DNA from: Gnetum montanum
Taxonomy: Eukaryota > Streptophyta > Gnetopsida > Gnetales > Gnetaceae
Assembly: GCA_015680685.1 (NCBI GenBank)
Contig: MNCI01022151.1
Coordinates: 364,672 to 428,671, forward strand
Length of the DNA stretch: 64,000 bases
Direction: 5' to 3'
Positions within the stretch are counted from its first letter, which is position 1. Every line of letters begins with the position of its first letter. Below, one piece after another: positions 45,781 to 57,312 of this stretch. The notes under the pieces were generated by a model. The model had not been told where the DNA came from and searched no databases. It was given only the letters and a program-made list of their open reading frames with translations. Position numbers and translations under genes: made by a program.

Positions 45781-47020
45781 AATGACAGTTTCTTTACCAA
45801 GCCTAGTACTTTATGGAAATCAATAGCCAACTTTACAAAGTGTGTCCCGATGGCTTGGTTCGATGGTGTATTCTTGATATAGATTAACTATGAGATCTCC
45901 AAGATGCTCATGAGGGTCCTTGTGGGGGTCATTATGTTGGGAGATGAACAGCCGTCAAGATCTTGCTTGCAGGATATTATTGGCCTACATTGTTTCGAGA
46001 CGTCAATCAATTCGTCCAATCTTGTGAGCACTATCAACGTGATGGGGGAATTATTGCTAGAATGGAGGGTCCACAATAATGGATCCAACCATTAGAACCC
46101 TTCGACATTTGGGGAATTAATTTTATGGTGCTAATTATACCAATGTCCAATGGAAAAGCCTATATCATTGTTACTATTGATTACCTAACTAAATGGGCAA
46201 AAGTAGCTACTATTAAGGATTGTACATCATCTATAGCTACACGATTTGTTCAACAACAAATCATAAACATGTTTGGTGTGCCGTGTGCACATATTTCAAA
46301 CCATGGTACATACTTCACATGTGCAACTTTTTAGAAATTAATGTAATGCTTAGGGGTTGAGCATAAATTGACTATACTATACCACCTCCAAGTGAACGGT
46401 CAAGCAGAAATCACCAATAGGGAGATTATGAAGATATTGACAAGAACCATTAGGAAGTTTAGGTGAGATTGAGCACTAAACTAAATTATGCTCTTTAGGC
46501 ATACTTCTCCACATGGAAACTCCCTACAAGCTACTCTCCCTATGAGTTAGTGTACGGTAAATTACCAACACTTCTTATTCAAACTAAGCTCCATATACTA
46601 TCCACTACATTTGACCTCAACCTTGACCTTGATCTAGCATAGAAACAATGGTTAGTAATCCTTAACTTGCTAGATGAAAATTGACTAGTTGCCTTGTCAT
46701 CTAACGAGTTGCACAAGGCATTTAATAAATAATGTCATGACCTAAGGATTAGGAAAGTTAAATATCAACCAGGAGTAAAGGTTATCTATTGGAATCCCAC
46801 ACATGTGTCACAACGTACTAAATTTCAAACACTGTGGGAAGGACCTTATATTATTTATGCAACTTTTTCTTCAAGGGCCATGACAATATACAAACCTAAG
46901 AGCCTAGACAAGAAATGGTTGGTCAATGTGCAACAAACCAAACCTTTCCATGAGCTTAGGATAGCTAGTACACATGCTACCTCTATTGATGGACAACCTT
47001 GCTTACTATTTTGGATCTCC
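45781..47020 (+). pseudogene. Integrase of element C
   Basis: Zinc region DAHEGPCGGHYVGR, AGYYWPTLFRDVNQFVQSCE and HYQRDGG. In the core both catalytic Asp are Asn: WGINFM instead of WGIDFM, and HISNHGTYF instead of IISDxGxxF. The Glu survives in VNGQAEITNREI. The C-terminal module has KFQTLWEGPYIIYATFSSRA (GPY/F type). Multiple stops and frameshifts between 46333 and 46740. This integrase is dead twice over. Confidence 0.82.
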
Positions 47021-48970
47021 TCCTTCCAACTCAGTTGTGGGGGACATGGCCACCTATGCTAACTATTCTAGGCCCTCAATTATTTTTGAATTTTTGTTTT
47101 ACACATTTTTCCAACTTTTCTTATTTTGTTTTACACCATCATTCATGTTTTTACTATCTCTTTGTTTGCTTGATTTACTTTAATTCATCATCCAATAAGT
47201 GCTCATGATGGTGGATTGCATTATATCATATTAATTGCTAATGTTTGGTTTTTACCTTTGAATTATGATGCTGATATTAAGGTATGGTTCTTTTGGTAAA
47301 ACAAGCAATGAGTCCATGCCATCCACTCATCCATACAACTCTATGGTCTCCTTTGGCTTGGAACTATACAGTCCCCTTTTTCTAAGTAAATTTATTAATG
47401 AATTGGTGGCTAGGTACTTTTCAAACCAAGGAAAGACTCAAAGGATGAAAAGGGTATGACTTCAAGGGGATTCGATGCATTTGTGCTGGTCATTCTCTTG
47501 GATGCTTGGATGCTTGTTTCTTGGATTTTCCGCCATTCTAACATTGTTCAAAAATCAAGAAGCTGAGTGATAAAAATAGGTCTTTGCATTGTGTGGTTCT
47601 CACGCAAAAAAAAAAAAAAAAAAAGGAGAAAAGTGAGAATTCAAAGCATACCCCTTAGACATAATAAAGCAATATGGGCTACAAGCACTGGTTATGAAAT
47701 TGGAAATACATGTTACCCATGCTTGAAGGTTCCCTCTAACTAAGGCCCTTTCTCACTTCCTGCTTTTCCATCTCGCTCTCCTTGGGATGGTGGTCACTCT
47801 TTGTGAATGCATTCTTGTTGCTTCAAGAGGATGGATTGGCTAGGTGTATTGCTACAAGGTCACTGAATGTGGTTGGTTTGAGTCTGGATTTGAGATGAAG
47901 TTCTACTCAGTCATCTTAACCATGAAATACACAAGGGGCTTTACACAACCTTGTTCTTGGGATTCCATTCCATTCCATTCTCTCCTCTCCATCTTTCTTC
48001 CCATTTTCCACCTCATTGCTGATTTTATCATTAGTCTGTTCTGGGTTGATGTATTATTTTTCTTTGGTGAATTCTTGTGGATAATTTTTTAACTCTCGCT
48101 TCCAAATGACATTCCTAGAGCCTACAGACTCTTTGGTTTGTGGGTTTGTCAAGGCATAAAAGGCATGAGCCTGCTTTGGGGAGGACCCACTGGCATTTCT
48201 TTTTGGTGCAATTGTTAAGTTCTTTTCCTTAAACATTTTCTACAATCAATCATATCTTGTTTCATCCCCATCCATGACATCCATTTTATTGGCGTTGTCA
48301 TTGTTATTTTTTCCCATCTTTCTTGTTCCTCATATTTTTCCATCTTATAGCTACTGGAGGTTCACTCTTAGTCATGGAGGCCCTGGCAAAATTTTTTTAA
48401 TTTTCTCCATTTTCCTATTCACCTAACCCCTACACCTTGGGTAGTCACCTATGATAAATCTCCGAACCAATTTTTTCCATAACCACAACTCAACTAATGC
48501 GCTTCATATCGAGGCAAGGTATCAACTACATTGTGGTTTATCTATCCTTGCTCATTTGTGACTGTGTTATGTGTGTAGATGGTGATCATACAAACAATGG
48601 ACTAAGCTTGGAGGAAGCACTCAGGATGGACTAGAATGGGAGCATTTACGAAAGGAGTAAGTCCAGTGGCGTGGCTATGGATAAACAATGGAAGGCACAA
48701 TCTTAGCATTGATGGCAACATGTTTCATTTTCTTTCTCTCTCGTTCTCTACAAGCTGCCAAATAAAGGCTTAGATGTCATTTATGTATGAGTGTTCACCA
48801 CAATGGTCATAAACACTAATGTTGTAATATGCTTATTGATCCATTCACTAGGTATGTTGAGTTTATCATCCCATTCCACTGTTAGTTGTCAGTTAGTCAA
48901 TAATCCCATACTTTCCCAATATTTTGTAAAGAACTTGTTTGTTTTCTTCTATACTTGAGGGCAAGTTTTC
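47021..48970 (+). other. 3' non-coding region of element C
   Basis: No ORF supported. It holds the blocks also seen in A, E and F: 'gggtatgacttcaaggggattc' near 47453-47474 (in blocks), an A20-type run at about 47606-47624, 'tacccatgcttgaaggttcc' near 47713-47732, and 'gctttggggaggacccact' near 48172-48191. Element A carries a coiled-coil ORF downstream of the corresponding blocks; C has none. Confidence 0.6.
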
Positions 48971-48987
48971 ATTCAGTCATGGGGGTA
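48971..48987 (+). promoter_or_regulatory. Polypurine tract of element C
   Basis: ATTCAGTCATGGGGGTA directly precedes the 3' LTR, almost identical to that of element A. Confidence 0.8.
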
Positions 48988-49887
48988 TGATGAGAGCGGT
49001 TACTCTAGCAGTTATTCTAATTATTAGAGTAGTTACTCTAGTGGTTACTCTAGTAGTTACTCTAATTATTAGAGTGGTTACTCTAGTAGTTGCTTTAGCA
49101 GTTATTCTAATTATTAGAGTGGTTACTCTAATTATTAGAGTAGTTGCTCCCAAGCCTATAAATATAATGCCTAGGTGCACAATTGAGGGAAGTCTTTTAG
49201 TAGTCAAGTAGTGAAACTCTTACAATCTGTTTAAAAGTTAGAGTATTTTCCAAGTGCTCATAGTAAGAGGTCTAAGTGTGGATAGATCTTTATTCAAGCA
49301 TTGTATACTTGAGCACACCTTGTGTATAGAAATAAAGACAAGCTCTTTCATTTATCCTTGTAGCACTTGAGGTTTATTTTCTTATGCATTTATTTTATTT
49401 TATGCACTTTACATTTTTGTTATTAGCATAGCAATTCATTTTGATCAATTAAGCAAATCATTAAATTACACAAGAACAACCACTTCAAGCATGCATGTAA
49501 TGCTTGGTAACCCAATAATGATTAGCGTTTCGTAATCTCAATAGTGTTGCACTAGTTCAAGATGTGTACGGCAAGTGGGAATGGATGCTTATGCTAGGAT
49601 TAGTTAGAACTTTGTTAATGAGTAGTTAAGTTAAATTAGTCACCTAGTTATCTCTCTTTCCCTATTAGCATAGGAAATAAAAACATAAAAGCTATAAAAA
49701 TCATCTGCCTCAAGCTTACTTAACCATACAATCATGACATATAGGTAAGCTTGGGAAGACAATGATCAACCAACCCATCCTTGTTTCACAAAGGCGCATA
49801 AGCACTTAGTCATTGGAATTCGACCGAATCGTGTGTGAAATGCTCGTATTCGTATGGTTGGGCATAGGGGTGCCTTGTCGCTCATCA
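48988..49887 (+). mobile_element. 3' LTR of element C (900 bp)
   Basis: TGATGAGAGCGG...GTCGCTCATCA. U3 repeats to about 49145; TATA box TATAAATA at 49157-49164. It is followed by TSD TAGAG. Open frames over the U3 on either strand are products of the 12-18-bp iterated motif. Confidence 0.92.
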
Positions 49888-49892
49888 TAGAG

Positions 49893-50765
49893 CTTAATAG
49901 TTGAGAAGACATCTCCAGTAGACATCTCAACTGAGAAGAAAGAAATTATAGAAAGACATCTTAAAGAAATAGTAGATGTCTCCTATGTAGAGTAGACATC
50001 TCCCTAGAGACATCTCCTAAGAGACATCCCATTCTTCAAGGTGATGTCTCTCTAGAATTGAGGTAGAACTCAAGTAGACATTTCAACTCTGAAGGAAACA
50101 TCTATAATAGCCATTGGATAGCTATCGCATGAATTCTAAGGTGTTTTTGGAAACTCTGAGACTATATGAAGACCTCAAATTCTTGGGAATTATGCAAGTA
50201 TTATCAACATTAAATTTATCATTATCTATTTTATGCTATTATACTTATGTACTTCATTGTCACAACATTTGCTTGATTTTTTGTAATATTATGCTTCAAA
50301 GTACAAGGACCTATAATTTGAGTTATACTCTTTCCTTATTTTTCTTTCTCTTTCTTTGTTACCCTATGAGGATGATGTGCTTCTTACGAGAAGGCATCTA
50401 TATTGAGCTTGTCAAGATCTTGCAAGATTGAGTTGTTTTGTGGTTTCAAAACACTCCAAAGTAGAGCTCAATTTTATAAAGGTTGTGAGATCCTCTAAAC
50501 CACATTTTAAGCTTGTTGGGACCTTACGAGGTTGAGAGATTTCACAATGACAAAACTCTCCATAGTGAAGCTCAAATCTTGTAAAGCTTATGGTGTTCTC
50601 TAAACCATATTTTGGAAGAAAAAAAGTTTGGAGGTGTGCAAGGAATCTATCCTTCGAGTATGGACTACCCAAGTTGGGGAACCATGTAATTTTTGTTGTG
50701 TTTTGTGTGACAAGTTTGACTTCAAATTGGAAAAATTATTCAACCCTCCTTCTAAGTTTTTAATC
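49893..50765 (+). mobile_element. Copia-type LTR, right part (continued from 22535)
   Basis: Starts with many copies of AGACATCTC (49908-50070), a U3-like repeat. It later contains 'gttggggaaccatgtaattt' and 'attattcaaccctccttct', words usual near the 3' end of SIRE/Maximus LTRs. The right edge is uncertain, because sequence related to element A internal DNA begins by about 50790. Left plus right parts give roughly 1.15 kb, a normal length for that LTR type. Confidence 0.45.
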
Positions 50766-52780
50766 CTTAATTTACTTTATGTTTTATGAATGTCTGCTAT
50801 GTTTTTGTTAATAATATTTCTAGTCATGATGTAGAAGTCAAAACCATGTGTTGGGTCTTTGTCCTATGCTATCAAAATAATTGGGTAAACAATTGTGTAA
50901 AGTAGTGAGACCACATCATCCATCCCTCTAGTTTTATAAATGATAGGTCTTTATCATTAAAGTAATTTGGTTCTTCTCACATAAAACTAAAATTAGTTAA
51001 TGATCATTATGCCTTATAGAAAGATAGAAATACCATGTGAAAATGACAAAGGGTGTGACCTCAAAGGGATTTGTGGGTTCTCTTCTTGACTTCCTTTTTA
51101 GGACATATGACTCATGGAATACATCACCACTTCTATTATTGATCAATAAATAGGAAGCATGGATTTGCATGGTGTGCATTCCAAAAAAAAAAGTTAAGAG
51201 AAAGAGAAAAAAAATAAAAATAGAAAAAATAAAAAAAATAAAAAAAGATAAAAGAAAAAAAAAGCTAAAGGAAAAAAGTAATGGAAATTCAAAGCACTGG
51301 TTATGGGGTTGGACAGACATGTTATCCATGCCTGAAGGTACCCCCTGTAACTCAGGCCCTTCCTTCCTTCCTTCTTCTCTTTTTGGAGTTATGTTCATTT
51401 GTTTGTGGTTGTTGTGGACTCATGATGGTAGGTAAGAGGGGGCACATCAATGGAAGGTCATTGTTAATGGTATGGACTTGGTTTGATTTTTGGATGGATA
51501 AGTATGATGGTTATCTTAATCACAATTAACACAAGAACCTATTGTAGACATGGTTTGGTACCTTAGGTCCTAATCTCTACAATTCCTTCTTATTTCATTA
51601 CTCACCTCACTACTACATGCAATTATGAGCCTAATGGTTTTGTATAGTATAGTGCAAGATCATAACCAAGGTAATCATGTGTTTTGTGGAACAAAGGCAT
51701 GATCTACATTTGACTTCTAAGATGCCCACAGACAACTATAGAAGTGGTTATGCAACAACATTATGGAAGGAGCTTGCTTTGAGGAGGACCCACTTGCATA
51801 AATTTTGTTGATCATGGTTTTGAGCCAAACCTCACATCTTTAAGAACATCATGGATAGCTTCTTTAAATATATGCATGATTTTGTGACCAACCTCTCATC
51901 AATTTCAAGTTATATTTAATGCTTTTATATTAAAATTTCCTCTAAATTTAAAATTTCTTAGCCATCTTCTGAATGAGACCTTTGGTTTTAATTGTTCAAA
52001 AACTTGTGAGCTTCTAGAGTTAAGCTCATTTATCATGGGGAGTGAAGAATGTAATTTTTGAAATTTTTCTAACACCCCATTTTCAATCATTATTGTAACT
52101 AACAGTAAAAATAATCAAAATAGCATGAACAACTTGATGATTTTAGTTACCTTAAAGCCTTTGGGAGCATTATTATGAAATCAAATTTTGCCTAAATGAT
52201 AAAATTTTTCAAATTTTGATCTTACCAAGGATTAAAAAAGGATTAATTATTAAGGAAAATTTACCAAAACTAATGTTGATCCTTTGGTGATTGCAGGTGA
52301 TGCTCAAAGAAAAGCCTAAGGTTGAATATCTTTTGCAAGGCAAGGAAAAGAAGTCAAAAGAAAGACAAATGAGGAAATGCCCATGGATAAATAAGTAGCA
52401 TATACAATGATTAAAGCTCCAACATCACATATTTGTTGAACCCATGGGATAATGAGGAGAAATTTTAGTCCATTCTTTAAAAATGTTCTGCAAAAAAGAG
52501 AAGCATTAACATAACAATCAAGGTTGGAAAGTCTGGCATCGCTAACAATAACAATAGGATTCATCATCAAAAAATATTTGAAGACTTCTCCAATTTTGTA
52601 AAATTTGATTTCTATCTAGCCCTCTCTTTTTCATTTTATAATACATGAATTTGAATAAAACTGTGGAATGTGGCACTCTAGTTTTATAATGGTAGTCAAT
52701 CTAAACTTGGTTACCCTACAATTTTGTAATGAAACTTTGTCCATTTATATATAACTTTTGGATGAGCTTTTAGTCAGTCG

Positions 52781-52788
52781 TGGAGGCA
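52781..52788 (+). promoter_or_regulatory. Polypurine tract of element E
   Basis: AGTCAGTCGTGGAGGCA ending at 52788, in front of TGATGGGACC. A diverged version of the A and C tract. Confidence 0.6.
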
Positions 52789-53801
52789 TGATGGGACCTA
52801 ATATGTCAAGCAACTTTGTTGATGCATCCCCATTGGCAAAGCCTCACTGATGCATCCCCGTTGACGATGCCTCTTCGATGCATCTTAGATGTGTTGATGC
52901 ATATGTGTGGATGAGGACATGTTGATGAATTAACTAGTAACTCATCTTAGATGCATTGATGCATCCTCATTAATGCATCACTATTGATGCATCCCTATCA
53001 ATGTAGCTAAATGCATTGATGCATCCTCGTTGATGCAATGCTTATATTTGCTTATAAATATGCGAGCACTCATCATGCATTTGGTACAATTTGGTCAATA
53101 GTGTAGCTAACCTATTGTAGTTTTATTTTATAATCTTAACAAATAATCAGTGAGTGCCTGTAATGTAGATTTGAGTAAATTGTATAGAGTTTTATTTGAG
53201 TGGCATTGTACCTAGACAAATTCTATGAAGGATAATAAGATTAAGATTGGTTCATATTCATTGTAGCACTTTGACTTAGAATAGATTTACTTTCAATGCA
53301 ATTTATTTTCCATGTTATTAGTTAATATTTACATTTTTATGCATGTTAATCAATCGATGGAATGAGCACAACTAGTTTTGAGTATAAACAACTATTTGCT
53401 TGATAATCCCAATAGTGTTATTGCTTGGTTCACCCCGTAGTATAACACTTGGTAATCTCAGTAGTGGGTACATGAGTTTAGGACATGTATAGTAAGTTGG
53501 GAATAAACACTCATTACCCTCAAGCTAGATTTGAATTTATCCTCTTATTATTAATTAGATTAAATAATTAATTTCTATGTTATTGTTAAGGTTAAGTTAA
53601 GGTCACAACAACATCAAATTCATATGCCTCACTTTGAACTAAATCATACATCATAAAGCTACCACTAGTTTAAGTGAGAAGACAATGACATCTGATCAAT
53701 GCTTAATAATCTAGATACCATAATAGTTCCATCCATGGAATTTAACCGAATTACACATGAACACTTGTGATTCATATGGTTGGGCATAGGGGGTACCTGC
53801 T
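52789..53801 (+). mobile_element. 3' LTR of element E (split at its end by element F)
   Basis: TGATGGGACC onward. U3 (52805-53045) is filled with 'ttgatgcatcc' units. TATA-like TATAAATA near 53056-53063. R-U5 as in the family. At 53801 the LTR is cut; its last bases TCGCTCCTCA are at 60214-60223. Confidence 0.75.
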
Positions 53802-54464
53802 TGATGAGTGGCGAAATACCCCTACACTCAACCATACTATACGAGCATTCCACGTGTGATCCATTCGAACTTCACAGACGGACTAGTTGTGGCATCTAGA
53901 TAGTTAGCCTTTGGTCGTAGTTCGCTATCTTCCCACCTAAACTAGTATTAGCTTTGTCACATATGGTTTAGTCCAGAGTGAGGTGTATGATGCGTTTAAC
54001 AGGAGTTTAAGGATGAGAAGAGATTAACTAGGAAAGTAGTAAATAAAAATTAATTAAATAATTAGGCTAAGTGAATGCTACAATGATGAAGTAATCTTGA
54101 TCTTTATTTTTGGTCATGTGCGTATCCAAGTACATCACACTCGAATAAAGGTTCCATACAATTTCAATCACCACACTGTGGGCATGCACTGAGAATAATT
54201 CTAACTCTAAGAAGGAAAAAATACAAGAGTTTGGGTAAGGAACTAACTAAGTGCCTAAAACAAGGAAAGCCACCTCTTATTTATAGAACTGGCACCGTGC
54301 TGCAATATGATGTACACAATATCGTAGCTAACAACGTGATATCGCGTATGCAATATCGTGCCCATGTGATATTGCAGCCCATGCGATATCACAGCTGTTG
54401 TGATATCCCGACTACTATGATATCATGGCTATGATATCACAACTAGCAAATTCATGACTCATCA
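53802..54464 (-). mobile_element. 3' LTR of element F (663 bp, internally deleted)
   Basis: Matches the 5' LTR at 59354-60213 but lacks the segment corresponding to about 59551-59793, while its GATATC zone (54300-54440) is about 45 bases longer. Boundaries TGATGAG...GACTCATCA. On the + strand it is followed by TACCCCCAC, the polypurine tract read in reverse. Confidence 0.88.
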
Positions 54465-54473
54465 TACCCCCAC
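54465..54473 (-). promoter_or_regulatory. Polypurine tract of element F
   Basis: On the - strand GTGGGGGTA ends directly at the 3' LTR start, after 'gagttttcattcaatt', the same context as in element B. Confidence 0.75.
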
Positions 54474-54619
54474 AATTGAATGAAAACTCGTCCTCGAGTT
54501 ACAGAGAGAACAAGCTCCATTAATTACATAGTGGATAGGTATGAGATTATTGACTAACTAGAATGGATCCATGCCGCAGTGTGGACTCAAAAAAAAATTA
54601 AGACACAACACAAGAAAAT

Positions 54620-55406
54620 CCTATTGCTACAAAAGTGATGGAACTCATGTAGTTCTTGGTGGTGGTGGCTCCTCCATAGGTGTCTTTCCCTTTCTTGTGC
54701 TCTAGGTCTTGGGATTTGATGGCGTTGAAGTATGGCCTAGAGTTTCTCCTCTTGTAAGGCTTTGAATGCCTTGGCATGCGTCTAAGTTTGTGCTTGTGCC
54801 ATAGAGGCATCCCAGTCAACCTTCTCTTTTTCTTCTGCCACCCTTTTATTCTCTATCAATAGTTTATTAAGTTGCTCGGTTTTGAAAGTGTCCAGCTAGT
54901 TTTGAGCAACCTCTGGCCCTATTTTCAGAAGGTTTAATACTTCAAAAATGGCTTGAATAGAGAAATCAACAATCATACCACAAATGTTAACCATGGTGAC
55001 TTCTTCTTTCTTGTGCCAAATTGGTATATTTCCCCTAAGTACCAGGCATCACTTTCAAAGAGGGTAGACCATAATGGGGACCCTTTGAGGTGATCCCTAA
55101 TAGCCTCCGGAGCAAATTCTGTGAAAGGTCCAAAGTTTAATTCCATAATCACTGTAGTGTGGACCTTTCATGGATAGCCTAAACGTAATCTTGAGGTAAC
55201 GTGAGATGTTTTCCCTGTCCAGGTGCTGCAGCAGCTCCTCCTTCTGCCTACCTGGACTGTATGGTAGGAGGATCTTCTTGATGAATACTAAATAATTGTT
55301 CCTCCTGTTTTGCATGTTGTCTGGAAGGATCTTGTCTATCTCCTCTCCTAGGCCATTTTCTCCCACCTTGAGTAGGACCTTCCTGTTGTCCACATTTTGC
55401 GGCCAT
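54620..55406 (-). pseudogene. Downstream ORF of element F
   Basis: ATG at 55406 lies directly after GTGTGATTGCAG on the - strand, as in element A. The first 80 or so codons are open (MAAKCGQQEGPTQGG..., basic and Gln-rich) and correspond to the leader of the element A ORF, ending RSTLQ where A has RSMSVA. Thereafter stops and shifts accumulate. A short run near 54880-54700 (Lys/Arg/Glu-rich) matches the coiled-coil end of A, so most of the coiled coil is deleted. Not functional. Confidence 0.55.
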
Positions 55407-57312
55407 CTGCAATCACACGGGGCCAATCATTAGTAAGGTTGTTATCAAAGTTAGGTTATACCTTATCGTTTGCCTTAATGGATTTACTTTATTTCCATGT
55501 GATGTTAATTATTGAAAAAACATGTTCCTAAAAGATTATAATGTTGAATCCTCTTTGCTTAGGTGGTTTCCAAATTTAATTTTCTGGTATCGCTAAGGGA
55601 ATGAAATTTTTTTTGACACATTCTATTCTTAATTTTTCAACTAATTACCCTTAAATATGTTCTTTGGGTGATGATGAATTTTAAAAAATTTATGTGCTAT
55701 TCAGCATGTGTCCCTCCCCCATGACTAAGCTGAACACTCCAAGTTCAAGTAGGTTCAGACGGAATGAAAATCGGAGTACCAGCGAGCGAGTTATGGATAT
55801 GAAAGCAAGGGACGTGTAATCGCGAGTCATAGAGAGGAATTTGAAAAACTTCGCCTATGTGAACAGCTACAATTGATGTTGATTAGCACAGGGGGGTCAT
55901 GTATATATATTTGCATTAAAGTCAGGGCACTTAGAGAATGTACCGAATTTTTAATATTTCTTTGAAATTAAATGATGTAAATTAAGGACATCTGGGCGAT
56001 TATTAAAGAGTTCTAGGGTAATTCAACTAGTTTTGAAGGCACGAAAATTATGATGGTGTGGAATTTATCAATAAGGATCTTATATGGTAGAGAAAAAGGC
56101 TATGTGATGGTTCATAGGAATGTTGAATCGGAGGGATAGTAATAATAGGGAAAGAATGTTATGAAAAAATAGGCTGAGGGTAAGAAATGGTGCGTGTGAG
56201 CGGTGTGATAAGTGAAAATTACAAAAGATTACACAAGTGGGTCCTCCCCAAAGTAGGTTTCAACCTATAATACCCTTATGTAACCACACTTAAAGTGTCC
56301 ATGGGCACTCGAAGGGTTAACTGTAATCCACACTAATCCACAAAACACACACATGTAAATATCACCGAAATGAGGTAAGAATTCTATGTTACACACAACA
56401 CAAACTAAAATTACACGAATAGTGAGATGAGACAAACTATAGAAGGGATTGTAGAGATTAGGACATGAGGTAACTGACCTAGGGCATAGTGAATTCTGCA
56501 TGTAATGCATGATTAAGGTGTCATTAACCCATCGTTCCAAGATCAAGACCAAGTCCATTCCTCTGATCAGTGACACCGCATTGTTTTATTCAAGGGAGGA
56601 GTGATTTTTGTTTTGTGGCACTTTTATTTTTATTTTCTTTTCTTTTTTCTTCTTTACTGAATTTGGAGAAGCCGCCAATCTTCAGGCATGGGTGCATGTC
56701 TTTCTAGTGGGACCCCCTAGAACAACATTGGATTTTTGAGCATCCTTTTGATTACTCTTACTCCCATTTTTTGTTAGATCTACAAGGATCTTAGTCCAAC
56801 CACATTGCATGATAACTCCCACAGATGCCACCAAAGAGAATCCACAAGTCCCCTTGATGTCACATCCTAATCATTCCCTCTTGGTCCATCCTTCTTCATT
56901 CTGGGTACAATGAACACAAAATTAATTTTAAGTTTTAAGAATGTCAAGAATATCACTGTACCCTCGAATAGAATCTCTTATTTGTAGAATGGATGAGTGG
57001 GTGTAATGGGCTCACTATCCAAATAATTGATCACTTGAGACTCAATAACATAGAACACACCTCAACCAACGAGCCACATGAGTTATTTATTCATAGACAA
57101 GATTACTTAGAAAAAAGACAAAAAGATAAAAAGATAAAACAAGAAGTTGAAAAATGAAAAACTGGAAAACAAAAAGTTGTAAAATGAAAGAAAATAAAAA
57201 GTGGTTATTAATGCTACTTGTTAATAGAATAGGGGGTATCCCCCATAACTAAATAGTTGAGAGTGGCAAGGATTAATAAATGGTTACGAGGATCCTTGCA
57301 TGTTGAAAATAT
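55407..57312 (-). other. Internal non-coding region of element F
   Basis: On the - strand it carries the shared module: 'gtgggaccccctagaacaac' context, 'cacccatgcctgaagattgg' and an A/G-rich tract (56605-56660), and 'tttggggaggacccacttgt' (56233-56252). No ORF supported; the 103-codon frame at 56265-56576 overlaps these blocks and has a counterpart in A only at the DNA level. Confidence 0.55.

Larger units (their letters stand above)
22536..49887 (+). mobile_element. Element C: Athila-like gag-pol retrotransposon carrying nested element D, TSD TAGAG
   Basis: The LTRs at 22536-23477 and 48988-49887 are flanked by TAGAG (22531-22535 and 49888-49892). Internal order: primer site, gag (split at 24412/41613), zinc knuckle, protease, RT, RNase H, integrase, long 3' non-coding part, polypurine tract. 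This order and the single RNase H fit the Athila lineage. Without element D it is about 10.1 kb. Stops and frameshifts along pol make it inactive. Confidence 0.93.
50790..53801 (+). mobile_element. Element E: 5'-truncated element of the TGATGA family
   Basis: Its left part matches the non-coding region of element A from about 1800 on ('gagaccacatcatccatcc', 'gggtgtgacctcaaaggg', A-rich run 51181-51276, 'tatccatgcctgaaggtacc', 'gctttgaggaggacccactt'). 'Ttggtgattgcag' near 52285 matches the splice-site-like word of A and F, but the ORF after it is broken from the start. A 3' LTR follows at 52789. No gag or pol. The last LTR bases reappear at 60214-60223 beyond element F. Confidence 0.7.

Noticed and set aside
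48939-49211. Open frames with repeated VVTLVVTLIIRV on both strands
   Set aside because: They lie in the U3 tandem repeats and polypurine tract of the element C 3' LTR, so are repeat artefacts and not a membrane protein.
51169-51435. Lys-rich and hydrophobic open frames
   Set aside because: Translation of an A-rich run and its complement in non-coding DNA of element E; no family match or homologous frame in A, C or F.
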